Numbered from the stretch's first letter, positions 33,962-43,280 are shown. The stretch is DNA of 64,000 nucleotides from Bacteroidaceae bacterium (GCA_016291905.1 JAEEZS010000031.1:62001-126000); one strand, 5' to 3'. The notes: generated by a model from the letters alone, not told the origin. A program made the numbers and translations.

Positions 33962-35320
33962 ATGGCAACAACTATAATCATGCCCAAGCAGGGGCAGTCG
34001 GTGGAGAGCTGCATCATCACCGAGATACGGAAGAAGGTAGGCGACAAGGTGAGCGTGGGCGACGTGCTGTTTGCCTACGAGACGGACAAGGCCTCGTTTG
34101 AGGAAGAGGCGAAGGTGGAGGGCACCGTGCTGGCGTGCTACTTCAAGGAAGGCGACGAAGTGCCGTGCCTGACTGACGTCATGGTCATTGGCGCAGAAGG
34201 CGAGGAGATTATTGGGAAAGGTCAACAGGTCAACAAGTCAACAGGTCAACAAGCGGGCGAGATTGCAAGCGGGGTGCCGTCTGCAAAGCAACCTGTTGAC
34301 TCGTTGACTTGTGGACTTGTTGACCCCATAACAAGTAGCCTATCGTCTGAACAAGCGTTTGCCTCGCCCCGTGCCCGTAGAGTGGCTGAGGAGAAGGGCA
34401 TCGACTGGAGGCGTCTTGCCGGCTCTGGCCCTGAAGGCCGTGTGATTGAGCAGGACGTGACCCGCGCTGCGCATACGCAGGGCGCCCTCAGCGGCAAAGC
34501 CCGTGCCATGATGGCAGCCGAAGGCCTCGAAGCTCCCGCCAAAGGTAGCGGGCTGGCTGGCAATGTTAAGGCAGCAGATCTATCTGCTGGCCTGAAGGCT
34601 GAAGTATCTCAATCTGGGGCTGCCTACGACGATGTTCCCATGACGAATATGCGCAAGCTGATTGCCCGCGCCATGTACAACTCCTTGCAGAACTCGGCGC
34701 AGCTCACGCACCATCTGGGCGCCGACGCCCGTCGCATGCAAGCGCTCCGCAAGCAGGCGAAAAAGGCCTACGAAGAGGGGCGCATCGACGCCAACATCAC
34801 CATCAACGACTTTGTCTGCTACGCCGTCATTAAGGCTCTCCGACAGTTCCCGCACGTCAACAGCCACCAGCTGGGCGAGAGCCTGCGCATCTTCAAGAAG
34901 GTAAACCTCGGCTTGGCCGTCGATACCGAGCGCGGCCTGATGGTGCCTACGGTGCCGGGCGCCGACGACCTTGACATCGTTAGCCTTAGCAAAGCCCTCA
35001 AGAAGGTGGCCGACGATTGCAAGAAGGGCAGCATCAACCCCGACTTGCTCAGCCCCGAGGCAGCCTCGTTCACCGTCAGCAACCTGGGCAACTACGGCGT
35101 GGAAATCTTCACTCCCATCATCAACGTGCCCCAGAGCGCCATCCTCGGCGTCAACACCATAGTCCCCCGCCCGAAAGATCTCGGCGGAGGCGTCTATGCC
35201 TTTGTGCCCTACATCGGCCTCAGCCTTACCTACGACCACCGTTCCATCGACGGCGGCGAGGCCACGCGCTTCCTCAAGACCATCGCCACGGAAATCGAAA
35301 ACCTTGATATCACGTTCTAA
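33962..35320 (+). CDS. 2-oxoacid dehydrogenase complex E2, dihydrolipoyl acyltransferase
   Basis: This 452-residue protein has an N-terminal lipoyl domain with the modified lysine at position 43 (YETDKASFEEE), a peripheral-subunit-binding domain (SPRARRVAEEKGIDWRRLAGSGPEGRVIEQDV, residues 135-166) and a C-terminal acyltransferase domain ending in the catalytic TYDHRSIDGGEATRFL. It transfers acyl groups from E1 to CoA and forms the core of the complex. The linker between the first two domains (residues 87-122) is encoded by inverted GTCAACAR octamer arrays instead of the usual Ala/Pro-rich sequence. E3 follows 34 bp downstream, then E1. The substrate (pyruvate or branched-chain oxoacids) is not resolved. 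Confidence 0.9.
   Translation: MATTIIMPKQGQSVESCIITEIRKKVGDKVSVGDVLFAYETDKASFEEEAKVEGTVLACYFKEGDEVPCLTDVMVIGAEGEEIIGKGQQVNKSTGQQAGEIASGVPSAKQPVDSLTCGLVDPITSSLSSEQAFASPRARRVAEEKGIDWRRLAGSGPEGRVIEQDVTRAAHTQGALSGKARAMMAAEGLEAPAKGSGLAGNVKAADLSAGLKAEVSQSGAAYDDVPMTNMRKLIARAMYNSLQNSAQLTHHLGADARRMQALRKQAKKAYEEGRIDANITINDFVCYAVIKALRQFPHVNSHQLGESLRIFKKVNLGLAVDTERGLMVPTVPGADDLDIVSLSKALKKVADDCKKGSINPDLLSPEAASFTVSNLGNYGVEIFTPIINVPQSAILGVNTIVPRPKDLGGGVYAFVPYIGLSLTYDHRSIDGGEATRFLKTIATEIENLDITF
34220..34327. repeat. Inverted GTCAACRR octamer arrays inside the E2 linker
   Basis: Four octamers (GTCAACAG, GTCAACAA, GTCAACAG, GTCAACAA) start at 34222. They are inverted by a second array at about 34290-34327 (TGTTGAC, CGTTGAC, TTGTGGAC, TTGTTGAC). 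The loop of about 35 bp contains CTGCAAAGC. The frame stays open and gives a Gln/Ser/Thr-rich linker. Confidence 0.75.
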
Positions 35321-35354
35321 TGTAAATTGTAAATCGTCAAATAATAAATAAGTC

Positions 35355-36731
35355 ATGTTTGATCTTGCCATCATTGGCGGCGGCCCTGGAGGGTACGTAG
35401 CCGCAGAGAGAGCAGGCGCCAAAGGCCTGCAAGTGGTGTTGTTTGAGAAGAGGGAGCTGGGCGGCGTCTGCCTCAACGAGGGCTGCATCCCCACCAAGAC
35501 GCTCCTTTACTCCGCCAAAGTGTATGACTACGCCCGCCACGGCGACAAATATGGTGTCAGCGTAGAGAATGCCACGTTCGACTACGGCAAAATAGTTGCC
35601 CGCAAGGAGAAGGTGGTGAAAAAGCTCGTCGGTGGCGTGAAAGCCGCCATGCGAAACCACAACGTAACCGTCGTCAAGGGCGAGGCCATGATAGAAGGGC
35701 GCTCTGCCGAAGGCATCGCCATCCGCTGTGGCGAAGAAACGTACACCGCCCGCGACCTGCTCATCTGCACAGGCAGCGAAGCCACCGTCCCCCCCATTCC
35801 CGGGCTGAAAGAGGCTGGCGACACGGTTGTCACCAACCGCGAAATCCTCGCCCTGCGTGAGCGGCCCGAGGAGCTGGTCGTCATTGGCGGTGGCGTCATC
35901 GGCATGGAGTTTGCTTCATTCTTCAACAGCCTCGGCACCAAGGTCACCGTCATAGAGATGCTGCCCGAAATCCTCGGCGGTCTCGACGGCGAAATCAGCG
36001 CCATGTTGCGCGCTATCTACGCCAAGAAGGGCATCGACTTCCACCTCCGCTGCAAGGTTACGGCTATCGAGGGGAACAGCGTCGTCTATGAAGACCCCGA
36101 TGGACAAACCTGTCGCGTCAGTGGCGACAAGATTCTTCTTTCCGTTGGCCGTCGCGCCAATATCAGCGGCTTCGGGTTGGAGAATCTCGGTGTGGAGATG
36201 GCGCTCAACAAGGGTGGCAAGCCGGTTGGCATCAAAGTCGATGAGCGCATGCGTACCAACATCCCGGGCGTCTATGCTGCGGGCGACGTCACAGGCTTCA
36301 GTCTGCTTGCCCATACCGCCAGCCGCGAAGGTGAAGTGGCTGTCAACAACATCCTCGGAGGCAGCGACCACATGCGCTACGATGCCATCCCGGGCGTGGT
36401 CTATACCAATCCCGAAGTTGCCGGCGTGGGCCTTACCGAAGAGCAGGCAAAAGCCAAGGGCATCGATTACGACGTCCTCAAGCTCCCCATGGCCTTTGCC
36501 GGACGCTTTGTTGCCGAAAACGAAGGCGGTGAGGGTGTCTGCAAGCTGATCGTTGGCAAACCCTACCACGAGGTGCTAGGTGTCCACATGCTGGGCAACC
36601 CCTGCAGCGAAATCATCCACAGCTGCTGCATCGCCATTGAGCAGGAGATGACCGTCGAGCAACTGAAGGAAGTCGTCTTCCCGCACCCCACCGTCAGCGA
36701 AATCATCAAGGAAACAGCATTTACCCTTTAA
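35355..36731 (+). CDS. lpdA: Dihydrolipoyl dehydrogenase (E3)
   Basis: This 458-residue flavoprotein starts MFDLAIIGGGPGGYVAAERA (FAD site). The redox pair is Cys39/Cys44 in LGGVCLNEGCIPTK, the NAD site is VVIGGGVIGMEFASFF near residue 180, the second FAD motif is IPGVYAAGDVTG, and the C-terminal catalytic HPTVSEI is intact. It re-oxidises dihydrolipoamide on E2 and passes electrons to NAD+. The length is normal. It lies between E2 and E1, with 34-bp and 6-bp gaps, so it is dedicated to this complex. Confidence 0.95.
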   Translation: MFDLAIIGGGPGGYVAAERAGAKGLQVVLFEKRELGGVCLNEGCIPTKTLLYSAKVYDYARHGDKYGVSVENATFDYGKIVARKEKVVKKLVGGVKAAMRNHNVTVVKGEAMIEGRSAEGIAIRCGEETYTARDLLICTGSEATVPPIPGLKEAGDTVVTNREILALRERPEELVVIGGGVIGMEFASFFNSLGTKVTVIEMLPEILGGLDGEISAMLRAIYAKKGIDFHLRCKVTAIEGNSVVYEDPDGQTCRVSGDKILLSVGRRANISGFGLENLGVEMALNKGGKPVGIKVDERMRTNIPGVYAAGDVTGFSLLAHTASREGEVAVNNILGGSDHMRYDAIPGVVYTNPEVAGVGLTEEQAKAKGIDYDVLKLPMAFAGRFVAENEGGEGVCKLIVGKPYHEVLGVHMLGNPCSEIIHSCCIAIEQEMTVEQLKEVVFPHPTVSEIIKETAFTL

Positions 36732-36737
36732 CACTAT

Positions 36738-39221
36738 ATGACTATGTCCAAGACACTTTATATCGACCCCAAGGAAATACGGAAAGCCGGAGAGATTAAA
36801 CTCCCGACTATCCCTGTGATGCCATATGACAAGAGCATCGCAGATGAACTCGCCTCAGGCAACTTTACCCGCGACGACCTGCTGCGCATCTATCGCGACA
36901 TGTTCACCATTCGCGAATTTGAGACCATGCTGAATCTCGTTAAGACCACGGGTGGCTACAACGGCGTTCCCTACAACAACCCAGGCCCTGCCCACCTCAG
37001 CGCGGGTCAGGAAGCTGCGGCTGTCGGCATGGCCTACAACCTCGACACGGACGACTTCATCTTTGGCTCCCACCGCAGTCACGGTGAGATTCTGGCCAAA
37101 GGCCTCCGCTCCATTCAGATTCTTAGTGATACGGAACTCACGAAGGTCATGGAGGAGTTCTGGGGCGGCGCTACGCTGAACGTAGCCAAACGCGGCTACG
37201 AAGGTCACGATGTGAAGGAACTGGGCATCCGCTTCCTCCTCTATGGCGCTATCGCCGAAATTTTTGCCCGCGAAACCGGCTTCAACAAAGGTTTGGGCGG
37301 CTCCATGCATACCTTCTTCATCCCCTTCGGCATCTTCCCCAACAACGCCATCGTGGGCGGCTCGGGCAGTATTTCCGTTGGCGCTGCTCTCTATAAGAAG
37401 GTTAACCGCAAGCGTGGCATCGTCGTCTGCAACATTGGCGATGGCGCTCTAGCTCGCGGTCCCGTCCTTGAAGGCATGACTTTCGCTAGTATGGACCAGT
37501 TCCGTACTCTTTGGGAGGGCGATATGAAGGGTGGTCTTCCAGTCCTCTTCAGCATTATGGACAATCAGTATGCCATGGGCGGACAGACGCGCGGCGAGAC
37601 GATGGGCTACGACTTTGCTGCCCGCATTGGTGCCGGCTTCCGTCCCGATGCCATGCAGGCCGAGCGCGTTGATGGCTACAATCCTCTTGCCGTCATCGAT
37701 GCTTTCCGTCGCAAGAAAAACGCCCTGCTGCGCAAGGAAGGCCCCTGCCTGTTGGATGTCGTCACCTATCGCTATAGTGGCCATTCGCCTTCCGACCAAG
37801 GTTCTTATCGCACCAAGGAAGAGCTGGAAGCCTGGCAGGCCGAAGACTGCATCATTGCCTATGGCGAGAAGCTCATCGCCGCTGGCTTAGCCACGCAGCA
37901 AGACCTCGACGCCATCCAGCAGCAGATGAAGGACGTGCTCTTTGAGATGTACAAGCTGGCTATCGACGACACGCTTTCGCCGCGCATGGACCTTGTCAAG
38001 CAAAGCGAACTGCTGGGCGATATGATGTTCTCCAACGGAAGCGCCGACACCCTTTCCGACGCCGCACCCGAGGTCAACCATCCCATGGAGGAGAACCCGC
38101 GCGTCAAGCAAATTGCCGGCAAGGAGCGTTTCTACAAGGATGCCGAAGGCAAGCCCGTCAGCAAGATGAAGTCGTTCAACATCCGCGACGGACTCTTTGA
38201 AGCCATCGTCGATCGTTTCTACAAGGACGCCAGCCTTGTCGCCTATGGCGAAGAGAATCGCGAGTGGGGCGGCGCCTTTGCCGTCTATCGCGGCCTCACC
38301 GAGGCGCTGCCTCCTCATCGCCTCTTTAACGCCCCCATTGCTGAAGCCGCTATCATCGGCACCGCCATCGGCTATGCCATGTGTGGTGGGCGTGTCATCC
38401 CGGAAATCATGTACTGCGACTTCCTCGGCTGCTGCGGTGACGAGATCTTCAACCAGCTTCCCAAGTGGCAGGCTATGTCGGGCAACATCCTCAAGATGCC
38501 CGTAGTCGTCCGCGTAAGTGTGGGCTCGAAATATGGCGCACAGCACAGCCAAGACTGGACTTCCCTTTGCACGCATATCCCTGGGTTGAAAGTCTGTTTC
38601 CCTGCTACTCCCTACGATGCCAAGGGCCTTATGAACGCTGCCTTACAGGGCACCGACCCCGTCATCTTCTTCGAGAGCCAGCGCATCTATGACAAGGGCG
38701 AAGAGTTCCATGCGGGTGGTGTGCCCAAGGAGTACTACGAGATTCCCATCGGCGAGCCCGATGTGAAACGCACGGGTAAGGATGTCACCTTCCTCACCAT
38801 CGGTGCAACCCTCTATCGCGCCCTTGAAGCAGCCGACCGCCTGAAGGCTGAGTTCGGTATGGAGGCTGAGGTTATCGATGCCCGCTCTTTGGTGCCATTC
38901 AATTACCAGCCCGTCATCGATAGCGTGAAGAAGACCGGTCGCATCATCATTGCCGGTGATGCTACAGCCCGCGGCTCGTTCCTCAACGACCTTGCGGCTA
39001 ACATCGCCGATGCCTGCTTCGACTATCTCGATGCAGCCCCCGTCGTCCTCGGCTCCCGCAATTGGATTACGCCTTGTCACGAGTTGGAAGAAGCCTTCTT
39101 CCCACAGCCCAGTTGGTTCCTCGATGCTATTCACGAAAAGATGGTCCCCCTCCCAGGCTATATTCCCGCTACCAACCTGACGACGGCCCAGCAACTCCTT
39201 CGCGCCAAACAAGGAGTTTAA
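36738..39221 (+). CDS. 2-oxoacid dehydrogenase E1, fused alpha and beta subunits
   Basis: This 827-residue protein joins both E1 subunits. Residues ~40-440 are the alpha part, with the thiamin diphosphate motif GDGALARGPVLEGM and with YRYSGHSPSDQGSYRTKEE. Residues ~480-827 are the beta part, with EENREWGGAFAVYRGL, NAPIAEAAIIGTAIGYAM and KYGAQHSQDWTSL. It decarboxylates a 2-oxo acid and acylates the lipoyl lysine of E2. Such fusions are common in Bacteroidota, where the substrate has been assigned variously to pyruvate, acetoin or branched-chain oxoacids; sequence inspection alone does not decide. ATG at 36738 or the in-frame ATG 6 bp later may be used. It follows E3 by 6 bp. Confidence 0.9.
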   Translation: MTMSKTLYIDPKEIRKAGEIKLPTIPVMPYDKSIADELASGNFTRDDLLRIYRDMFTIREFETMLNLVKTTGGYNGVPYNNPGPAHLSAGQEAAAVGMAYNLDTDDFIFGSHRSHGEILAKGLRSIQILSDTELTKVMEEFWGGATLNVAKRGYEGHDVKELGIRFLLYGAIAEIFARETGFNKGLGGSMHTFFIPFGIFPNNAIVGGSGSISVGAALYKKVNRKRGIVVCNIGDGALARGPVLEGMTFASMDQFRTLWEGDMKGGLPVLFSIMDNQYAMGGQTRGETMGYDFAARIGAGFRPDAMQAERVDGYNPLAVIDAFRRKKNALLRKEGPCLLDVVTYRYSGHSPSDQGSYRTKEELEAWQAEDCIIAYGEKLIAAGLATQQDLDAIQQQMKDVLFEMYKLAIDDTLSPRMDLVKQSELLGDMMFSNGSADTLSDAAPEVNHPMEENPRVKQIAGKERFYKDAEGKPVSKMKSFNIRDGLFEAIVDRFYKDASLVAYGEENREWGGAFAVYRGLTEALPPHRLFNAPIAEAAIIGTAIGYAMCGGRVIPEIMYCDFLGCCGDEIFNQLPKWQAMSGNILKMPVVVRVSVGSKYGAQHSQDWTSLCTHIPGLKVCFPATPYDAKGLMNAALQGTDPVIFFESQRIYDKGEEFHAGGVPKEYYEIPIGEPDVKRTGKDVTFLTIGATLYRALEAADRLKAEFGMEAEVIDARSLVPFNYQPVIDSVKKTGRIIIAGDATARGSFLNDLAANIADACFDYLDAAPVVLGSRNWITPCHELEEAFFPQPSWFLDAIHEKMVPLPGYIPATNLTTAQQLLRAKQGV

Positions 39222-39224
39222 AAA

Positions 39225-39761
39225 ATGATGAAGAAAGAAAAAATGAAGCATAAAATGTCCCGTTTGCAACATCTCACCGGCAAAGCCATTTATTCTTCAT
39301 TTTTCTTTCTCTTTTTTTCATTCGCTGCTTGCAATGAAAGAGATAATGTCTATCGCTATGCCGAGGGTGAAATACGTTTGGATGTGATTAACGATTCACT
39401 CAGCATTCTTCGTCATTGCCTTACCGACGGCAGAGAGGTCTCCTCCTTCAAGCTGCCATACCCCACCTTCCGTTTCTGTTGCGGCGACTTGACGGGCGAC
39501 GGCATCCCTGAAATCGGCGTTGGCGTCATCAAACGCACCCGCTTCTCTCCCGAGACAGATAAGCGGCTCTTTCTCTTCCATCTCACTGACGGGCGGCTCA
39601 TCCGTCCGCTATGGATGGGCTCACATGTGGGTGCGCGGCTTGACGACTTTCGCTTCGGTGACGATGCACTCATACGTACCATCGAACACAATGCTACAGA
39701 CAGCCTCATCTACCGCACTTATAAACTCAGTTCTTTCGGATTAAAACCTGTTTCCTTATGA
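39225..39761 (+). CDS. Small lipoprotein of unknown function
   Basis: This protein of up to 178 residues has a hydrophobic stretch (IYSSFFFLFFSFAAC) ending in a likely lipobox (SFAAC). A short beta-rich domain follows, with the motif CCGDLTGDGIPEIGVGVIKRTRF near residue 80, a D-x-T-x-D-G pattern of the FG-GAP/integrin-repeat type. Several ATGs (codons 1, 7 and 11) precede the signal and the true start is uncertain. I do not recognise a named family. It begins 3 bp after the E1 stop and its end overlaps the DUF3160 gene by 4 bp (ATGA), which indicates translational coupling. A surface or periplasmic accessory role with DUF3160 is inferred from this coupling only. Confidence 0.7.
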   Translation: MMKKEKMKHKMSRLQHLTGKAIYSSFFFLFFSFAACNERDNVYRYAEGEIRLDVINDSLSILRHCLTDGREVSSFKLPYPTFRFCCGDLTGDGIPEIGVGVIKRTRFSPETDKRLFLFHLTDGRLIRPLWMGSHVGARLDDFRFGDDALIRTIEHNATDSLIYRTYKLSSFGLKPVSL

Positions 39762-42121
39762 AAAAAACATTCCTTCTCCTGCTCACCTTTTTGACTTTGT
39801 TGGCAGGCTGTAAACCTCACAACAAACAGCCCCGCCAGACAGACGACGAGACAAAGACACCCTTTATCTCCATCTTAGCGCTTGACACGCTGCCCCAATC
39901 CATCGACCTCAACCAAGACATCAGCCGCTGCTCCTACGAAGAGCTGCGCTTGCTCCGCGCCTACCCCTATGCCCTCCATGGCCATTGGTTCACCGAGGGC
40001 GACCTCAATTGCTTTTTCGACAGACGCAGCGAGTGGTACTACGAAGCTTGCTACAATCGCTATAAAGACGGCTATCCTTGGGACGCCGATTATCAGAAGG
40101 AGATGGACGCCACGCCACTCACCGACGAGGAGCGCGCCTTCATCCGCCGCATCGACGAGCGGATGGCCGAGCTGAAGAAGGAGAGTTTTATCCACAGTCA
40201 CTTGCTCAACCCCACGCTGGCCGTGAACAATTACCAGCTGGCTGAGCGCCCTGCTGAGCTTGACGCCCATTTGCTCGACCATAACTTCGCTCTACAGCCC
40301 TCCGACAACTACCAACTTTTCCATATTTATGAGGAAAACGACTACTGCATGATGCCGTCGTTCATCACTTCCGACCTCTTCCTTCAGACGTTCCACATGT
40401 ACTTCAGCTATGTGCTCAAGTACTTGGAGACGTTCCAGTTCATCCCAGCCCTGAAGACGCTATGCACCTCGCTCTATCATCAGGCTATGAACGAATACAC
40501 CACCCTGCTGTCTGCCAGCGGTTACCAGCGCGACAACACGGCCCGTGCCGCTACGTTTTTTGCCATCGCTCTCCGTTTGCTTGACGATACGAAAGTTGCC
40601 GTGCCCAATGGCTTCGCAGATATCTACAATGCCGAACTGGCCAACATCGATGCCCTTCAGGACGATTTTTCCGTGCTCTATCCCAGCGATGCCCAGTTTG
40701 GCTACAGCCTCTTCAAGCCCCGTGGGCACTACACCCGCAACGAACAGGCGCAGCGCTATTTCCGCGCCATGATGTGGCTGCAGACCGTCTTTTTCTGCGC
40801 TGATGCCGTTACAGCCGACAGCCCTTGCCTCTTCATGGCCTCGCTGCTAGGCCGCGCCGGCGACAAGGCAATGGAGGCCTATCACAAGGTTACCGTCCCC
40901 CTCGATTTCCTCATGGGCGAGGCGGATAACCTTTCCGTTGAGGAAATCTGGGGTTGCCGTAACGCCGACGATGTCCAGGCTGCCATCGACAAACTCTTCG
41001 AGCAGCGCAACCGCATCACCCCGCCCATCGCCAACGATTGCGTGAAGAAGGTCAACTTCATGCCGCAGCGCTATACCCCCGATGGTGAAATCCTCGGTCG
41101 TCTGGTGGATGTTGCCCCGAATGCTAAACGCGCCTATCCGAAGGGCCTCGACATCTTCTCCGCCTTTGGCGTCAGGGCAGCCGACAATATCCTTGACACG
41201 CTCTATCACGAGTCAGCCCAATGGGAAGACTATGCTACGGAAATGAACAAGCTGAAGCGCACCTTCTCCCGTTATACCGACGAGAACATGTACGGCGCCT
41301 GGATGCGTTTGCTCGTCCGCCTGCAGGGTGTCGGCAAGGAGGCTCCAGGCTTCACGCTGACGCCCGCCTGGGCCTGCAAGAACCTCAACACCGCCCTTGC
41401 TTCGTGGACGGAGCTGAAGCACGACGCCATTCTCTACGCCGAGCAGCCGATGGTTGCGGAGTGTGGCGATGGCAGCGACTTCCCCGAGCCCATCAAGGTG
41501 AACTACGTGGAGCCCAACATCCCCTTCTGGCAGGGACTGGTAGCCCTCATCGACCAACTCGGCACAGTACTGAAGAGCGTCGGCATCACCGACACGGACC
41601 TCTTTGACAAAGCCGAGCGTCTGCGCGAGATGGTTAAGCTCTGTCTCGAAGTGGCGGAAGACGAGCATGTTGGCCGTGAAACCCCAGTTGAAAAGCACCA
41701 AACACTCTCCTACATGGGCAGTAGCATCGAGTGGTTCACGCTCTCCATCCTCGACCCCGAGCAGCGTGTGTTCCGCTGGGACGACATCAAAGGCGCCGAG
41801 CGCTCCATAGCCCTTGTGGCTGACGTCTTTACGCGCAACGTCGATAGCTGTCCGAAAGACGGCATTCTCCACGAGGCTACGGGCAACGCCAACACCATCT
41901 ACGCCCTCGTGCGCATCAACGGCGAGACCTACCTGACGCGTGGCGCTACCTTCAGCTACTACGAGTTTGTCCGCCCGCTGGGCACTCGCCTCACCGACGA
42001 GGAGTGGCAGGAGATGCTGGAGCGCGGCGAGGCTCCTGCCGTCCCTGAATGGATGGCTCCCTGGCTCCTCACCCAGCCCGCCAAAGTCGGCGACAAGTAC
42101 ATCTATTCCACAGGATGCTGA
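39758..42121 (+). CDS. DUF3160 domain lipoprotein
   Basis: This 787-residue protein starts with a lipoprotein signal (KKTFLLLLTFLTLLAGCKP, lipobox LAGC). Recognisable DUF3160 features are ANVLQPSDNYQLF-like text (FALQPSDNYQLFHIYEENDY), FITSDLFLQTFHMYF near residue 205, the central FMPQRYTPDGEILGRL, and the late VADVFTRNVDSCPKDGILHEATG. The family is widespread in bacteria and its function is unknown. The protein is expected to be anchored in the envelope. It is coupled on both sides: 4 bp overlap with the upstream lipoprotein and 7 bp with capA-like. The three together form a tight envelope module behind the 2-oxoacid dehydrogenase genes. Confidence 0.85.
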   Translation: MKKTFLLLLTFLTLLAGCKPHNKQPRQTDDETKTPFISILALDTLPQSIDLNQDISRCSYEELRLLRAYPYALHGHWFTEGDLNCFFDRRSEWYYEACYNRYKDGYPWDADYQKEMDATPLTDEERAFIRRIDERMAELKKESFIHSHLLNPTLAVNNYQLAERPAELDAHLLDHNFALQPSDNYQLFHIYEENDYCMMPSFITSDLFLQTFHMYFSYVLKYLETFQFIPALKTLCTSLYHQAMNEYTTLLSASGYQRDNTARAATFFAIALRLLDDTKVAVPNGFADIYNAELANIDALQDDFSVLYPSDAQFGYSLFKPRGHYTRNEQAQRYFRAMMWLQTVFFCADAVTADSPCLFMASLLGRAGDKAMEAYHKVTVPLDFLMGEADNLSVEEIWGCRNADDVQAAIDKLFEQRNRITPPIANDCVKKVNFMPQRYTPDGEILGRLVDVAPNAKRAYPKGLDIFSAFGVRAADNILDTLYHESAQWEDYATEMNKLKRTFSRYTDENMYGAWMRLLVRLQGVGKEAPGFTLTPAWACKNLNTALASWTELKHDAILYAEQPMVAECGDGSDFPEPIKVNYVEPNIPFWQGLVALIDQLGTVLKSVGITDTDLFDKAERLREMVKLCLEVAEDEHVGRETPVEKHQTLSYMGSSIEWFTLSILDPEQRVFRWDDIKGAERSIALVADVFTRNVDSCPKDGILHEATGNANTIYALVRINGETYLTRGATFSYYEFVRPLGTRLTDEEWQEMLERGEAPAVPEWMAPWLLTQPAKVGDKYIYSTGC

Positions 42122-43074
42122 GTTCTTTTATAAAAAGGTTCTTCATTCTTTCTGTTTCACTCCTTTTTCTTGCCTGCGCAGGCGAAAAAGGGGGTGACGC
42201 CTTCACCCTTCTCCTCACGGGCGACGTGCTGCTTGACCGTGGGGTGCGCCCTATCGTGGAGGCGAAGGGGGTAGAATACCTTTTCGAGGGCGTTGCTGAT
42301 GATTTCGCCCGTGCTGATGCCGTCGTCATCAACCTTGAATGCCCCTTTGCAGACACCCTTGCGCCCATTGGCAAACAATATATCTTCCATGCCGACACCC
42401 GTTGGGCTGCGGGCTTACGTGCTGCTGGCGTCACCCACGCTTGCATGGCCAACAACCACACCAACGACCAGTCACGACGCGGCCTGCGCTCCACCGCCCA
42501 GGCCTTGGAGGCAGCCGGCATTGTCCCTGTCGGCTACGGCACCTCGCTTGCGCAGCAGGCACAGCCCACGCTCATCCGCAAGGGCGACATTACTGTAGCG
42601 CTGTTCAATAGCGTCACCTTTCCCCTAGAGAACTGGGTGCCTTCCGACAGCCTTCCTGACGTCTGCCAGCTGAGCGCTGAGGCTCTTGCCGCCCGCATCC
42701 GCAGCTACAAGACGGCGCATCCTAATCACGTCGTTATTGCCGTGCTGCACTGGGGTATGGAGTTCCAGCAGACGCCCTCCATGCGTCAGCGCCTGGGTGC
42801 TGCAGCCCTTGTCAGCGCAGGCTGCGATGCCGTCGTCGGGCATCATCCCCACGTCGTCCAGTCTTTGGAGACATTTTCCAACGACTCCATCCCCGTCTTC
42901 TACAGCCTCGGCAACTTCGTCTTTGACCAGACACCTCCGCAGACACGCCAAGCCCTTATGGCAGAGATTACCCTCCGCCCTGCCGAGGACGGCTCTGGGC
43001 ATCCCGTTTCCCTTAGCGCCCGCGCCATCCCTGTCAATCTCCGTCATTGCCGCCCGCGCCACACGCCCCGTTGA
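42115..43074 (+). CDS. CapA/PgsA-like metallophosphatase lipoprotein
   Basis: I chose the ATG at 42115-42117, overlapping the DUF3160 stop by 7 bp, because it starts a lipoprotein signal (MLSSFIKRFFILSVSLLFLACAG). The mature protein of about 300 residues has the CapA fold motifs: LLTGDVLLDRGVRP, VVINLECPFAD, ACMANNHTNDQSRRGL, VIAVLHWGMEFQQTPSMRQR and VVGHHPHVVQSLE. These include the metal-binding Asp, Asn and His residues of calcineurin-like phosphoesterases. CapA/PgsA proteins are linked to poly-gamma-glutamate capsule synthesis, but many homologues stand alone, as here, and their substrate is unknown. Confidence 0.85.
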   Translation: MLSSFIKRFFILSVSLLFLACAGEKGGDAFTLLLTGDVLLDRGVRPIVEAKGVEYLFEGVADDFARADAVVINLECPFADTLAPIGKQYIFHADTRWAAGLRAAGVTHACMANNHTNDQSRRGLRSTAQALEAAGIVPVGYGTSLAQQAQPTLIRKGDITVALFNSVTFPLENWVPSDSLPDVCQLSAEALAARIRSYKTAHPNHVVIAVLHWGMEFQQTPSMRQRLGAAALVSAGCDAVVGHHPHVVQSLETFSNDSIPVFYSLGNFVFDQTPPQTRQALMAEITLRPAEDGSGHPVSLSARAIPVNLRHCRPRHTPR

Positions 43075-43082
43075 AAGAAAAA

Positions 43083-43114
43083 TTTGCATTATTCGAGGAA
43101 AACTATTATCTTTG
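43083..43114 (+). promoter_or_regulatory. Promoter for the HU-like gene
   Basis: TTTG (43083-43086) and TATCTTTG (43107-43114) are 20 bp apart, an exact consensus match. The predicted leader of about 160 bp contains the palindromic repeats at 43138-43213. Confidence 0.6.
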
Positions 43115-43137
43115 CGCAGTCAAAAGTTATTGTACTA

Positions 43138-43213
43138 AACCCGTTGGGACACGTGTCCCAACGGGTTAGGAAAGGTGTCCCAACGGGTTAGGACACGTGT
43201 CCTAACGGGTTTG
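43138..43213. repeat. Tandem palindromic 22-bp units in the HU-like gene leader
   Basis: Three units of the type GTGTCCYAACGGGTT occur with 22-bp spacing. The first 30 bp (43138-43167) form a perfect palindrome centred on CACGTG, and a second palindrome, TTAGGACACGTGTCCTAA, follows. The RNA could fold into strong alternative hairpins; the DNA could bind a dimeric protein. Confidence 0.75.
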
Positions 43214-43280
43214 GGAGATAATAACGCAAGGGAATAGGAAGAATAAAGCCAACGAATACAAACCATTAAAAAGAAAACCA

